A DNA stretch of 64,000 nucleotides from an uncultured Bacteroidota bacterium (GTDB lineage Bacteria > Bacteroidota > Bacteroidia > Bacteroidales > P3), in contig CACYIK010000006.1 in the NCBI GenBank assembly GCA_902774395.1, positions 1 to 64,000 of the forward strand, read 5' to 3'. A program made the translations under genes and the position numbers. The notes under the pieces are model-generated. The model was not told where the DNA came from and did no database searches. It worked only from the letters and a program-made list of their open reading frames with translations. Below are positions 44,958 through 53,843 of this stretch, one piece after another; within the stretch, counting starts at the first letter, position 1; every line of letters begins with the position of its first letter.

Positions 44958-45917
44958 CTACAATCGAATGACCATCTCTATCGGGTAGTGGTCGGAGATA
45001 TACGGCACGCCGTAGTCGCCGTCGAGAATACGATATTGCTTTACTTCAATGTCCCCACGGACAAAGAAGTGGTCGATACTGGTACCGGGGCCTTTTCCGA
45101 AAGCGTTGTAGGTAATGGCATGACAGAGTTTTGTCGACACCTGGTCGCAAGCGGGCGTCAGGTGGACATAATTAAAAGCCAGAAGAGCCGTGTCGAGAAT
45201 GGAGGAATTCATGTCACCGCCCACGATTGCGGGGACTACCAAAGCGCTCATGGAGGGCGTGAAGAACGAGGCAAGTAACTTCGCGCTCTTGGCACGGGCC
45301 GTCTTGCCCACATGGTCGAGGTGGGTGTTGACGTAATAGAAATTGCGGGCCGTCCGTCGGTCGAAGAAGTTGGCCAGCGTGGCGGTACGGTAGCAGGCGG
45401 CATCCCATCCTTTCGACGGCACCTTTGGAGTCTCGCTGAGCCATATCGTCTGGGAATTGTCTAATCTCAACTGCGCGGTGTCATAGTAGATGGCCATGAA
45501 CTCGCCGGCCTCCTTGCCGTCGTCGCGTCCCACGCCGATGCGCTGGTAGCCGGGCAGGTTGCTGTCGAGGTACTGCAGCTGGTCAATCAAGGCTTCCTGC
45601 AAGCCGATGGCCGCCGGACGTTCCTGGAGAATCATCCTCACCACCGCAGCCTTGCGGTACGGCCAGCCGTTCTCTCCGTCGATATTCTCCCACGAATTGT
45701 AACGGATGTTAAAGGAGATGATCTTCAGCTCCTCGGCGACCGAAGTGGAGCCAAGGTGCTCGTGGAGCTCCTCGGCGACCGAAGTGGAGCCAAGGTGCTC
45801 GTGGAGCTCCTCGGCGACCGAAGTGGAGCCAAGGTGCTCGTGGAGATCTTGTGCCGCCACACCCTGCCAGGAAAACAGCAGCGCGACGCATAACAATGCT
45901 CTGTAAATGTGTTTCAT
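44958..45917 (-). CDS. Secreted endonuclease/exonuclease/phosphatase-family hydrolase
   Basis: 319 aa with signal peptide (ends VAA). EEP fold: ISFNIRYNSW (Asn), IGLQEAL (Glu), NTHLDHVG (His), GGDMNSS (Asp/Asn) and a terminal SDHYPI (Asp/His) give the complete catalytic set. Substrates in this superfamily include nucleic acids, inositol phosphates and sphingolipids; in Bacteroidota, such proteins near glycosidases are often phosphodiesterases for glycan or lipid heads. Between signal peptide and fold are three perfect copies of LHEHLGSTSVAEE (DNA 45729-45845), not part of the fold. Confidence 0.88.
   Translation of the reverse strand: MKHIYRALLCVALLFSWQGVAAQDLHEHLGSTSVAEELHEHLGSTSVAEELHEHLGSTSVAEELKIISFNIRYNSWENIDGENGWPYRKAAVVRMILQERPAAIGLQEALIDQLQYLDSNLPGYQRIGVGRDDGKEAGEFMAIYYDTAQLRLDNSQTIWLSETPKVPSKGWDAACYRTATLANFFDRRTARNFYYVNTHLDHVGKTARAKSAKLLASFFTPSMSALVVPAIVGGDMNSSILDTALLAFNYVHLTPACDQVSTKLCHAITYNAFGKGPGTSIDHFFVRGDIEVKQYRILDGDYGVPYISDHYPIEMVIRL
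45729..45845 (-). repeat. Three perfect 39-bp in-frame repeats
   Basis: Units 45729-45767, 45768-45806 and 45807-45845 are identical. Each encodes the 13-residue peptide given for the EEP gene. Confidence 0.95.
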
Positions 45918-46017
45918 GGTTTTATTTTATTCGCAGATTCATAACGTGGAAAAGCGGGAAATATTGCAACATTCCTCGAGAGGTATACCTGCCTCAGCCT
46001 TAATATTTTAAACGTCA

Positions 46018-46072
46018 GTTTAACGTTCGTTTAACGTTCGTTTAACGTTTTTGCATCGTTAAACGAACGTCA
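46018..46072. repeat. 11-nt repeat array
   Basis: Tandem GTTTAACGTTC units followed by an inverted copy around 46057-46070, the reverse complement of the 50-82 array. 45918-46095 is otherwise spacer without a clear promoter. Confidence 0.6.
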
Positions 46073-46095
46073 AAGTAATGTGAAAATAAGGTGGA

Positions 46096-48582
46096 TTACA
46101 GCTCTCTAATACTAACGGCAAAGCCACCGCAGGGGGCCATCTTCAACTTGAGGGTGGTCTTGGAGGTAACTTTCTTCTTAGTGATGGTGTAGGAGTAGGG
46201 GTTATATTTTAGTGATGAGTGTTGAGTGATGAGTGATGAATCGTCCGGGAGGCCGCAGGCGTCTTTGCCGTCGGCGTAGATGATGGCCTCGTAGGTCTTG
46301 CCGGGGGTGAGGAAGTCGAGCTTAACGTTGAACTCGCGGGCATTCTCGTCGGTGATGCCGCCGATGTACCAAACATCAGGGGGTGGAACTAAGTCAATGT
46401 GATCTGGCAGAACGGATTGATAGGTGATATGTTTTGGGATAGCATCAAACCACGAGTCAACACTGTCTGGATAGCTATAGACGTACCGCATCGTGTTGCT
46501 AATCACCCATTTTTTTCCGTCGGGGAGGGAGGCAAGGCCTTCGGCGGCCTTGTTGAGGGACGACACCTTGGGTTTGCGGGCGGTGACGATGTAGTCGCCG
46601 GGCTCGGCGTAGAGATAGATGCTGGTGTCCCAGTCGACGGCGACATCCTTGATAAACTGGAAAGCGTCGAGATGCTGCTCATAGTGCTCGGGGAAGTCGG
46701 CGGCCATCTGCAAGGGTGAGTAGAAGGTCACGTAGAGGCCCAGCTGGTTGCAGATGGTGTGACTCATCTTGCCGCCCCAAGGGACAATCTTGCCCATGTC
46801 AGGCTCGAAGATGCCGGGGGTGTAGTCCATCGGGCCGCCCTGGAGGCGCGTGAAGGGCAGGATGGTGGTGTGGCCGGGATGGATGCGCTCGCGGAACTCG
46901 GTGCCCATGGCGCTCTCGTTGCCAATCATATTGGGCCACGTGCGGCAGAGGCCTGTGGGACGCACGGCCTCGTGGGCGTTGACCATGATGTGGTGCTTGG
47001 CGGCCTCGACGATGGCGTAGTGGTAGTGGTTGTTGATGGGCTGGGAGTAATGTCCTTCGGCGAAGGGGATGATGGTGCCGACATAGCCGCTCTTGACGGC
47101 GTCGTAGCCGTACTGGTTCATCAGGTTGTAGGCCTTCTCCATCCAGCGCTCGTAGTTGACGGTGGAGGCAGAGCTTTCGTGGTGCATGATGAGGCGGATG
47201 CCCTTCTCGTGAGCGTACTTGTTGAGGGCCGGCAGGTCGAAGTCGGGATAGGGCGTAAGGAAGTCGAAGACGAAGTCTTTCTGCTTGCCGTACCAGTCCT
47301 CCCAGCCGACATTCCATCCCTCGATGAGGAGTGCGTCGAAGCCGTGCTTGGCGGCGAAGTCGATGTAGCGGCGCACGTTGGCGTTGTTGGCGCCATGGGT
47401 GCCGTTGGGAATGGCATGCTCGAAATCGGTCTCACCGAGTTTCACGGAGGGGAACTCATTGGTGTAGTTCCAAGTGCTCTTACCGCTGATCATCTCCCAC
47501 CACACGCCCATGTACTTCACGGGATGTATCCAGCTGACATCCTCCAGCGCGCAGGGCTCGTTGAGGTTGAGGATGAGGCGTGACCGCAGCACGTCAGTGG
47601 CCTTGTCGCACACCATGACGGTGCGCCACGGAGTGTGGCAGGGTGCCTGCATGCGGCCTTTGTAGCCTGCAGCGTCGGGACAAAGGTGAACCTGCAACGT
47701 GGCACTGCATACACCCTTGTTTTCTACTTCATAATGTTTACTCCTGTCTGGGCGAGTTCCTATAGCCATCACCACCTCATCCAGGATCTGTTTCAGCTCC
47801 AGATGCATCGTCGGGAAGTCCAACGTGGCTGCCTCGTGGATATTGATATAGAGTCCGTCGTCGGTCTTCATCTGCAAGGCCGTCTGAATCCCCTTGCGCG
47901 AAAAACCGGTCCACGGCCAGCCGCCGTGCTCATGGCTTTTCTCCCAGAGGCTGTCAATCTGCGAGAGACGGCTTTGGGTGTAGTTGTACTCCTGCGTGTC
48001 GTAGTCGCCCGGAATCCACCACGCCGTATGGTCGCCAGCCATCACAAACTCCGTCAGTTCCTCTTTGAACCAGAAGCAGACGAGAGCATTTGATTGCTTG
48101 ATTGTTTGATTGTCTGATTGCTTGAGTGAAATAAATGCAGGGAACTCGTAGCGGAAGCCGAGACCGTCGTCGTAGAGGCGGAAACGAATCTGCATGATGG
48201 TAGGCAACGTCTTGGAACGTCCGTCGGCACTCTCCACAGCCCCTGCGGGCTGCTCCAGCGTAACCAGCATCTCGTTGTAGTGGTTGCGGATATTGGCTTC
48301 CTCGCCCCAGACGGGCTGCCATGTCTCGTCGAAAGACGTGTGATCCACATCCTTGAGCACAAAGGCATGCGCCAAATCGTCGCGCCATTCCAGCGTGAAG
48401 CCCATCTTCGACGGCAGCACCACGGCCTTGCCGTCGCGGTAGAGGCTGTAATAAGGCACGCTGTCTTTCAGTTCGAACCGAAGTTCTAACCGGCCGTCGG
48501 GGCTGCTGACTTTTGACTGTTGGGCGTTGGCCGAAACGCCCGCCGCCAGCAATATCACCAATGCAAATAGTATCCGCTTCAT
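46096..48582 (-). CDS. GH97 glycosidase (alpha-glucosidase/alpha-galactosidase)
   Basis: 828 aa from the ATG at 48582; a signal peptide follows (ALVILLAAGVSANAQ). Upstream codons to 48654 are spacer repeat. GH97 layout: N-terminal beta super-sandwich, (beta/alpha)8 barrel, C-terminal beta domain. Motifs: VWWEMISGKSTW, LLIEGWNVGWEDWYG, MHHESSASTVNYE, VNAHEAVRPTGLCRTWPN and NESAMGTEF, with Glu residues at the acid and calcium-binding positions of the inverting SusB type. Two spacer-repeat insertions: SLKQSDNQTIKQSNA (DNA near 48084-48130, TTGATTGC units) and DDSSLITQHSSLK (46208-46243). Same strand as the EEP and GH78 genes. Confidence 0.92.
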   Translation of the reverse strand: MKRILFALVILLAAGVSANAQQSKVSSPDGRLELRFELKDSVPYYSLYRDGKAVVLPSKMGFTLEWRDDLAHAFVLKDVDHTSFDETWQPVWGEEANIRNHYNEMLVTLEQPAGAVESADGRSKTLPTIMQIRFRLYDDGLGFRYEFPAFISLKQSDNQTIKQSNALVCFWFKEELTEFVMAGDHTAWWIPGDYDTQEYNYTQSRLSQIDSLWEKSHEHGGWPWTGFSRKGIQTALQMKTDDGLYINIHEAATLDFPTMHLELKQILDEVVMAIGTRPDRSKHYEVENKGVCSATLQVHLCPDAAGYKGRMQAPCHTPWRTVMVCDKATDVLRSRLILNLNEPCALEDVSWIHPVKYMGVWWEMISGKSTWNYTNEFPSVKLGETDFEHAIPNGTHGANNANVRRYIDFAAKHGFDALLIEGWNVGWEDWYGKQKDFVFDFLTPYPDFDLPALNKYAHEKGIRLIMHHESSASTVNYERWMEKAYNLMNQYGYDAVKSGYVGTIIPFAEGHYSQPINNHYHYAIVEAAKHHIMVNAHEAVRPTGLCRTWPNMIGNESAMGTEFRERIHPGHTTILPFTRLQGGPMDYTPGIFEPDMGKIVPWGGKMSHTICNQLGLYVTFYSPLQMAADFPEHYEQHLDAFQFIKDVAVDWDTSIYLYAEPGDYIVTARKPKVSSLNKAAEGLASLPDGKKWVISNTMRYVYSYPDSVDSWFDAIPKHITYQSVLPDHIDLVPPPDVWYIGGITDENAREFNVKLDFLTPGKTYEAIIYADGKDACGLPDDSSLITQHSSLKYNPYSYTITKKKVTSKTTLKLKMAPCGGFAVSIREL

Positions 48583-48595
48583 AGTTTTTTTCAGT

Positions 48596-48688
48596 AAGTA
48601 GTGGATATAATTAGTGGGTAGTGTGTAGTGGATAGTGTGTAGCATCGCGGTCAAGTGCTACCCACTACCCACTATTCACTACCCACTT
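48596..48688. repeat. Spacer repeat between purL and GH97
   Basis: TAGTGGG/TAGTGTG and ACTACCC units; no gene. Confidence 0.6.
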
Positions 48689-48691
48689 TTT

Positions 48692-51600
48692 TTATTTGAA
48701 GTACTCGACGCCGCTCTCGAAGATCTTCTGATCGTCGCGGAAGTCGATGTTTTGTGCGCTCCACTCGGTGCGGCGCTCGCTGTGGCCCATCTTACCGAAG
48801 ACGCGGCCGTCGGGGCTGGTGATGCCCTCGATAGCGCAGTAGGAGCCGTTCATATTGTACTCCTCGTCCATGGTGGGCACACCCTGGAGGTTGCAGTACT
48901 GGGTGGCCACCTGACCGTTCGCAAAAAGGCGGTCGAGCCACTCCTGCGGAGCCACGAAGCGGCCTTCGCCGTGCGAGATGGGGATGGCGTAGACGCCGCC
49001 CAGCTCGGCCTGGCGCAGCCAGGGGCTGAGGTTGCTGCTGACGCGGGTGTAGGCAATCTTGCTCTGGTGACGGCCGATGGTGTTGAAGGTCAGGGTGGGT
49101 GCATCTTCGGCCTGCGGACGAATCTCGCCATAAGGCACAAGACCCAGTTTCACCAAAGCCTGGAAGCCGTTGCAGATGCCGAGCATCAGGCCGTCGCGCT
49201 TGTTGAGCATCTCCATTACGGCCTCGGCGATGCGCGGGTTGCGGAAGACGCTGGTGATGAACTTGGCCGAGCCTTCGGGCTCGTCGCCGGCGCTGAAGCC
49301 GCCGGGAATCATCACGATCTGGCTGTTATTGATGGCGCGGACGTAGGCGTCGACGCTCTCGCGGATCTGCTGACCGTTCTGGTTGCGGAAGACAATAATC
49401 TCGCTCTCGGCACCGGCGCGGTTGAAGGCGCGGGCGCTGTCGTACTCGCAGTTGGTGCCGGGGAAGGCGGGGATGAAGACGTGCGGCTTCGCCACCTTGT
49501 GGGAGCAGAGGTGGATGCTGTCGAAGTGGATGGGTTTAATGGGTTCAATGGGTTTAATGGGCGATGTGCTGCGGGTCGGGAAGACACCTTCGAGGGTTCC
49601 CTGCCAGGCGGCGAGGGCCTCGTCGAGGTCAATCTTCTCGGTGCCGACATAGAAGGCCGCCTCGTCGATGACGCAGCCAATCTCCTTGCAGCGGAAGGGC
49701 ATACCCTCGGCGTTTTCCACCTCGACAACGATGTTGCCGTAGTGGCGCGCCACTAATTCCTCATTCCTCATTCCTAATTCCTCATTTAGACGGACGCCGA
49801 GTTTGTTGCCGAAGGCCATCTTGCTGACAGCCTCGATGATTCCGCCGTAGCCGACGACGAAGGAGCTCTTGACCTTGCCGTCGAAGATAGCCTTGCGCAG
49901 GGCTGCATACTGGGCCTGCACGTCGTCGTAGACGGGCATGCCGTACTGGTCTTCCTTGACGTCGAGGAGCAGCAGCTTGTTGCCGGCCTTCTTGAGTTCG
50001 GTGCTCACCACATGGTGCACGTCGCCGGTACCCACGGCGAAGGAGCAGAGCGTCGGCGGCACGTCGATGTCGTTGAAGGTGCCGGACATGGAGTCCTTGC
50101 CGCCGATGGCGGGCAGCTTGAGGCCCATCTGGGCGTTGTAGGCGCCGAGGAGGGCGGCGAAGGGTTCGCCCCAGCGGTAGGGGTCGTTGCCCAGCTTCTT
50201 GAAGTATTCCTGGAAGGTGAGACGCACACGGCTGGCGTCGCCACCGGCGGCGGCAATCTTAGCCACGCTGTTGACAATATTCCAGGCGGCGCCGTGGAAG
50301 GGGCTCCACGACATCAGGTAGGGGTCGAGACCGTAGGACATGAAGGTGACGAGGTCGCAGTGGCCGTCGAGCAGCGGCAGCGTGGCAGCCATCACCTGCG
50401 TGGGCGACAGCTGGTACTTGCCACCGTAAGGCATGAAGACGCTGCGGGCTCCGATGGAGCTGTCGAACATTTCGACCAAGCCCTTCTGCGAGCAGACGTT
50501 GAGGTCAGCGAGAACTTTGAGCCAAAGGTCCTTAAGGTCCTTAAAGTCCTTAAGGTCCTTAAGGTCTTTAGCGGGCATGGCCACAGAAACCGTCGTCTCC
50601 TGGTGGGCGCCGTTGGTGTCGATGAAGCGGCGGGAGAGGTTGACGATCTCCTTGCCGCGCCAGTTGATGACCATGCGGGGCTCCTCGGTGACGGTGGCCA
50701 CGACGGTGGCTTCGAGGTTCTCCTCGTCGGCATATTTCAGCATGAGGTCGACATCCTTGGGGTCGACGACGACGGCCATACGCTCCTGGCTCTCGCTGAT
50801 GGCCAGCTCGGTGCCGTCGAGGCCGGCATATTTCTTGGGAACGCGGTCGAGGTTGATCTGCAGGCCGTCGGCCAGCTCGCCGATGGCCACGCTCACGCCG
50901 CCGGCGCCGAAGTCGTTACACTTCTTGATGATGGAGGAGACCTCCTCGCGGCGGAACAGGCGCTGGATTTTTCTTTCTGTGGGGGCGTTACCCTTCTGCA
51001 CCTCGGCACCGCAGGTGGTGAGGCTCTTGGTGGTGTGGCTCTTGGAGGCACCCGTAGCACCGCCGATGCCGTCGCGGCCCGTACGGCCACCCAGCAGGAT
51101 GATGATATCGCCGGGGTCAGAGGTGAGACGCTTCACGGCACGACGCGGAGCGGCGGCGATGACGGCGCCAATCTCCATGCGCTTGGCCACATAGTTGGGG
51201 TGGTACACCTCGTTGACCAAGCCCGTGGCGAGGCCTATCTGGTTGCCGTAGCTGCTATAGCCGTGGGCGGCGGTGGTGACGATCTTGCGCTGCGGCAGCT
51301 TGCCGGCGAGGGTCTCGTTGAGAGGCTTCGTGGGGTCGGCAGCGCCGGTGACGCGCATGGCCTGGTAGACATAGGTACGGCCCGAGAGTGGGTCGCGGAT
51401 GCAGCCGCCGAGGCAGGTGGCGGCACCGCCGAAGGGCTCAATCTCGGTGGGGTGGTTGTGGGTCTCGTTCTTGAAGTTGATGAGCCACTCCTCCTTGTTG
51501 CCGTCGATGACCACGGGCACCACGATGGAGCAGGCGTTGATCTCGTCGCTCGGCTCCTGGTCGTCGAGGATGCCGGCCTTCTTGAGGCGCTTGGCGGCGA

Positions 51601-52456
51601 GGGTGCCGATGTCCATCAGGCAGACGAACTTGTCGGTGCGACCGGCGTACTGCTCCTTATGGTCGGCGAGGTACTGCTTAAAGGCGCCCTCGATGAGGGG
51701 ACGGTAGAAACCGTCGTCGAACTTCACATCCTTGAGCTCGGTGGCGAAGGTGGTGTGACGGCAGTGGTCGCTCCAGTAGGTGTCGAGCACACGGATCTCC
51801 GTCATCGTGGGGTCGCGGTGCTCCTCGTCGCGGAAGTAGCGCTGGATATGCTTGAAATCGGCAAAGGTCATGGCCAGACCCAGCGACTCGTAAAGGTCCT
51901 TAAAGTCCTTAAGGTCCTTAGGGTCGTTAAGGTCCTTGTCCTTGAAGCCGTCGAAGACAATCACATCGGCGGGCTCGTCAAAGTGGTCCTCGAGGGTCTC
52001 GGGCTTGGGCTCATCCGTCACACGGCTGTCCACGGGGTTCACGCAGTGCTTGATGATTTTCTCTCTAGATTCACTAGACAATCTAGAGCTACTAGAAATC
52101 ACATAGGTCGTGGCGCTCTTGATGATAGGTTCCTCGGCATCGTTCAGCAGTTTGACGCACTGTTCGGCGCTATCGGCGCGCTGGTCGAACTGGCCGGGGA
52201 GGTACTCCACCGTGAAGCAGAAGTCGTCCTCCTTGTGGGGGAACTCCTCATCGTAGATATCATCCACGGGAGGTTCCGAAAAAACGGTCTGCTTGGCCTG
52301 TGCGAAGGTGGCGTCCGAGACATTCTCCACGTCGTAGCGGATCAGCACGCGCACATCCTCGGCCTCAATGCCGAGGTATTCGCTCATTTCATTCTTCAAC
52401 TCCTTGGCCTTCACGGCAAAGGGAGCCTTCTTCTCAACAAAGATTCTTCTTACCAT
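48692..52456 (-). CDS. purL: Phosphoribosylformylglycinamidine synthase (fused PurL-PurQ)
   Basis: Converts FGAR to FGAM with glutamine and ATP, fourth step of purine synthesis. 1254 aa, the long single-chain form. Seen: N-terminal PurS-like region, linker, duplicated AIRS-type ATP domains (NHPTEIEPFGGAATCLGGCIRD, GGRTGRDGIGGATGASKSH) and a C-terminal class I glutaminase with FPGTNCEYDSARAF, GICNGFQAL (Cys near 1095) and SHGEGRF. Five low-complexity tracts sit between conserved blocks: near 120-131 (TCTAG units), 173-188 and 628-645 (AAGGTCCTT units, Lys/Asp/Leu peptides), 889-902 (TTCCTCA units) and 965-975 (GGGTTTAAT units). None hits a catalytic residue. Confidence 0.96.
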   Translation of the reverse strand: MVRRIFVEKKAPFAVKAKELKNEMSEYLGIEAEDVRVLIRYDVENVSDATFAQAKQTVFSEPPVDDIYDEEFPHKEDDFCFTVEYLPGQFDQRADSAEQCVKLLNDAEEPIIKSATTYVISSSSRLSSESREKIIKHCVNPVDSRVTDEPKPETLEDHFDEPADVIVFDGFKDKDLNDPKDLKDFKDLYESLGLAMTFADFKHIQRYFRDEEHRDPTMTEIRVLDTYWSDHCRHTTFATELKDVKFDDGFYRPLIEGAFKQYLADHKEQYAGRTDKFVCLMDIGTLAAKRLKKAGILDDQEPSDEINACSIVVPVVIDGNKEEWLINFKNETHNHPTEIEPFGGAATCLGGCIRDPLSGRTYVYQAMRVTGAADPTKPLNETLAGKLPQRKIVTTAAHGYSSYGNQIGLATGLVNEVYHPNYVAKRMEIGAVIAAAPRRAVKRLTSDPGDIIILLGGRTGRDGIGGATGASKSHTTKSLTTCGAEVQKGNAPTERKIQRLFRREEVSSIIKKCNDFGAGGVSVAIGELADGLQINLDRVPKKYAGLDGTELAISESQERMAVVVDPKDVDLMLKYADEENLEATVVATVTEEPRMVINWRGKEIVNLSRRFIDTNGAHQETTVSVAMPAKDLKDLKDFKDLKDLWLKVLADLNVCSQKGLVEMFDSSIGARSVFMPYGGKYQLSPTQVMAATLPLLDGHCDLVTFMSYGLDPYLMSWSPFHGAAWNIVNSVAKIAAAGGDASRVRLTFQEYFKKLGNDPYRWGEPFAALLGAYNAQMGLKLPAIGGKDSMSGTFNDIDVPPTLCSFAVGTGDVHHVVSTELKKAGNKLLLLDVKEDQYGMPVYDDVQAQYAALRKAIFDGKVKSSFVVGYGGIIEAVSKMAFGNKLGVRLNEELGMRNEELVARHYGNIVVEVENAEGMPFRCKEIGCVIDEAAFYVGTEKIDLDEALAAWQGTLEGVFPTRSTSPIKPIEPIKPIHFDSIHLCSHKVAKPHVFIPAFPGTNCEYDSARAFNRAGAESEIIVFRNQNGQQIRESVDAYVRAINNSQIVMIPGGFSAGDEPEGSAKFITSVFRNPRIAEAVMEMLNKRDGLMLGICNGFQALVKLGLVPYGEIRPQAEDAPTLTFNTIGRHQSKIAYTRVSSNLSPWLRQAELGGVYAIPISHGEGRFVAPQEWLDRLFANGQVATQYCNLQGVPTMDEEYNMNGSYCAIEGITSPDGRVFGKMGHSERRTEWSAQNIDFRDDQKIFESGVEYFK

Positions 52457-52459
52457 ATC

Positions 52460-52522
52460 TTAATATTGCTTGATTGCTTGATTGTTTGATTGCTTGATTG
52501 CTTGAAAATCAATTTTCAATTC
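52460..52522. repeat. TTGATTGC-type spacer repeat
   Basis: Period-8 units TTGATTGC/TTGATTGT, then TTTTCAA units running into the 3' end of the acyltransferase gene. The same period-8 unit sits in frame inside the GH97 and A2M-like genes. Confidence 0.75.
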
Positions 52523-53086
52523 TCAATTTTCAATTTCCACGAAGTTCTCGGGATGCTTGGCCATCTCTTTCTTGAAGAGGCTACGGACCTTGCGGATATC
52601 GGCCTCATGGTCGTCGGTGGTCCATATCGTCTCGCCGAGATAGATTCTTTTATTCTTGAAATCCAGGAAAGCCGGCACGATAGGCACACCTGCCTGATGG
52701 GCGATCTCCCAGAAGCCACGTTTCCAACGATGCACAGGCTTGCGCGACCCTTCCGGCGTGATGGCGATGGAGAGGGGCTGTCCTTTGGCAAACTCCGCCA
52801 CGGCGGCACCCACCATGTCGTTTTTGCGGTTGCCGCGGTCTATCGAAATACATCCCAAATGACGCAGGATGGGTCCCAGCGGCCAACGGAAAAACTCTTT
52901 CTTGATGAATATCCTGCCATTGGAACAGACCTGCCACAGATAGGCCGTACCCACCAGATAATCAGACGTTGACGTATGAGGAGCAACGGCATATACACAC
53001 CGCTCCAACTCAGGCCGGGAGTCCTTCTCGGGGAAGTCGAACTTCCATCCTCCAAGCTTGGCTATTGCTATCCAGATTTTTTTCAT
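52523..53086 (-). CDS. PlsC-like 1-acyl-glycerol-phosphate acyltransferase
   Basis: 187 aa. Transfers an acyl chain to lysophospholipid or a related acceptor at the inner membrane. Acyltransferase motif 1 is VAPHTSTSDYLVG (HxxxxD form), motif 2 SIDRGNRKN (FxxR-like) and motif 3 AITPEGSRKPVHRWKRGF. Short for PlsC (usually 200-260 aa), with only a brief N-terminal amphipathic segment. Start at 53086 is 10 nt after the -7 box, ruling out the frame's longer start. The C-terminus (FVEIEN) is made by spacer repeat. Confidence 0.87.
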   Translation of the reverse strand: MKKIWIAIAKLGGWKFDFPEKDSRPELERCVYAVAPHTSTSDYLVGTAYLWQVCSNGRIFIKKEFFRWPLGPILRHLGCISIDRGNRKNDMVGAAVAEFAKGQPLSIAITPEGSRKPVHRWKRGFWEIAHQAGVPIVPAFLDFKNKRIYLGETIWTTDDHEADIRKVRSLFKKEMAKHPENFVEIEN

Positions 53087-53095
53087 AACAAAATG

Positions 53096-53103
53096 CAAAA
53101 ATA
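53096..53103 (-). promoter_or_regulatory. -7 box for PlsC-like gene
   Basis: TATTTTTG plus CATTTTG on the minus strand, only about 10 nt upstream of the ATG at 53086. Confidence 0.65.
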
Positions 53104-53220
53104 CACTTTTTTTCGCGAATATAATAAATAATTTTTTCACCACCTGTTGAAACGGGGTTTAAAACGTCCCCTACCCCACCCCAACGACCTAGCAACACCC
53201 TATCACCCACTAACAAGGAA

Positions 53221-53252
53221 GCCGCCCTTGCGCGTTTCGGCGCAAGGGCGGC
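53221..53252 (-). terminator. Terminator after GPx operon
   Basis: 12-bp perfect stem GCCGCCCTTGCG, 8-nt loop; on minus it is followed by TTCCTTGTT. Confidence 0.65.
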
Positions 53253-53285
53253 TATATATTGATTTATAATTTCTTACAACAAATA

Positions 53286-53837
53286 CTACAACTGAGCCCG
53301 GATAGCCCTCTCGACGGTCGTCATGGAGGAAGTCTGGGCATCGTAACGGCCCACCACGTTACCCTTGCGGTCGATGAGGAACTTGGTGAAGTTCCAGGGG
53401 ATATCGCCGGGTTTCTTCTCCTTGAGCCATACATAGAGGGGCGAGGCGTTGGCGCCGTTGACATCTATCTTGGCGAACTGGGGGAATGTGATATTGTAGG
53501 TGCTGGTGCAGTATTCATGGATCACGTCGTAACTGCCGGGGGCCTGACCGCCGAACTGGTTGCAGGGGAAGTCGAGGATGGTGAAGCCCTGGTCGCGGTA
53601 GGCCTCATAGATACGCTCGAGATCCTCATACTGAGGAGTGTAGCCGCACTGCGTGGCGGTGTTGACCACCAGTAGTACCTGGCCTTGGTAGTCGGCCAGC
53701 GACACGCTGTCGCCTCGTCCGTCGAGGACACTGAACTGGTAGATGTTGTCCTTGTTTTCCGTCTTTTCCTCGCTCTTGCAGGCGGCGACCAGCATCGTGG
53801 CGACCAGCATTAATGCTAGGAATTTCACTTGTTTCAT
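53286..53837 (-). CDS. Glutathione-peroxidase-family lipoprotein
   Basis: 183 aa. Lipobox VAAC (Cys20). GPx signatures: NTATQCGYTPQYEDLERIY with the peroxidatic Cys (near 64), FPCNQFGGQAPG (Gln near 98) and WNFTKFLIDRKGN (Trp near 148). Cys instead of selenocysteine; likely a thioredoxin-dependent peroxidase on the periplasmic face of the membrane. The signal peptide is almost identical to that of the gene just upstream. Same operon, 6-nt gap. Confidence 0.93.
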   Translation of the reverse strand: MKQVKFLALMLVATMLVAACKSEEKTENKDNIYQFSVLDGRGDSVSLADYQGQVLLVVNTATQCGYTPQYEDLERIYEAYRDQGFTILDFPCNQFGGQAPGSYDVIHEYCTSTYNITFPQFAKIDVNGANASPLYVWLKEKKPGDIPWNFTKFLIDRKGNVVGRYDAQTSSMTTVERAIRAQL

Positions 53838-53843
53838 ATTAAA

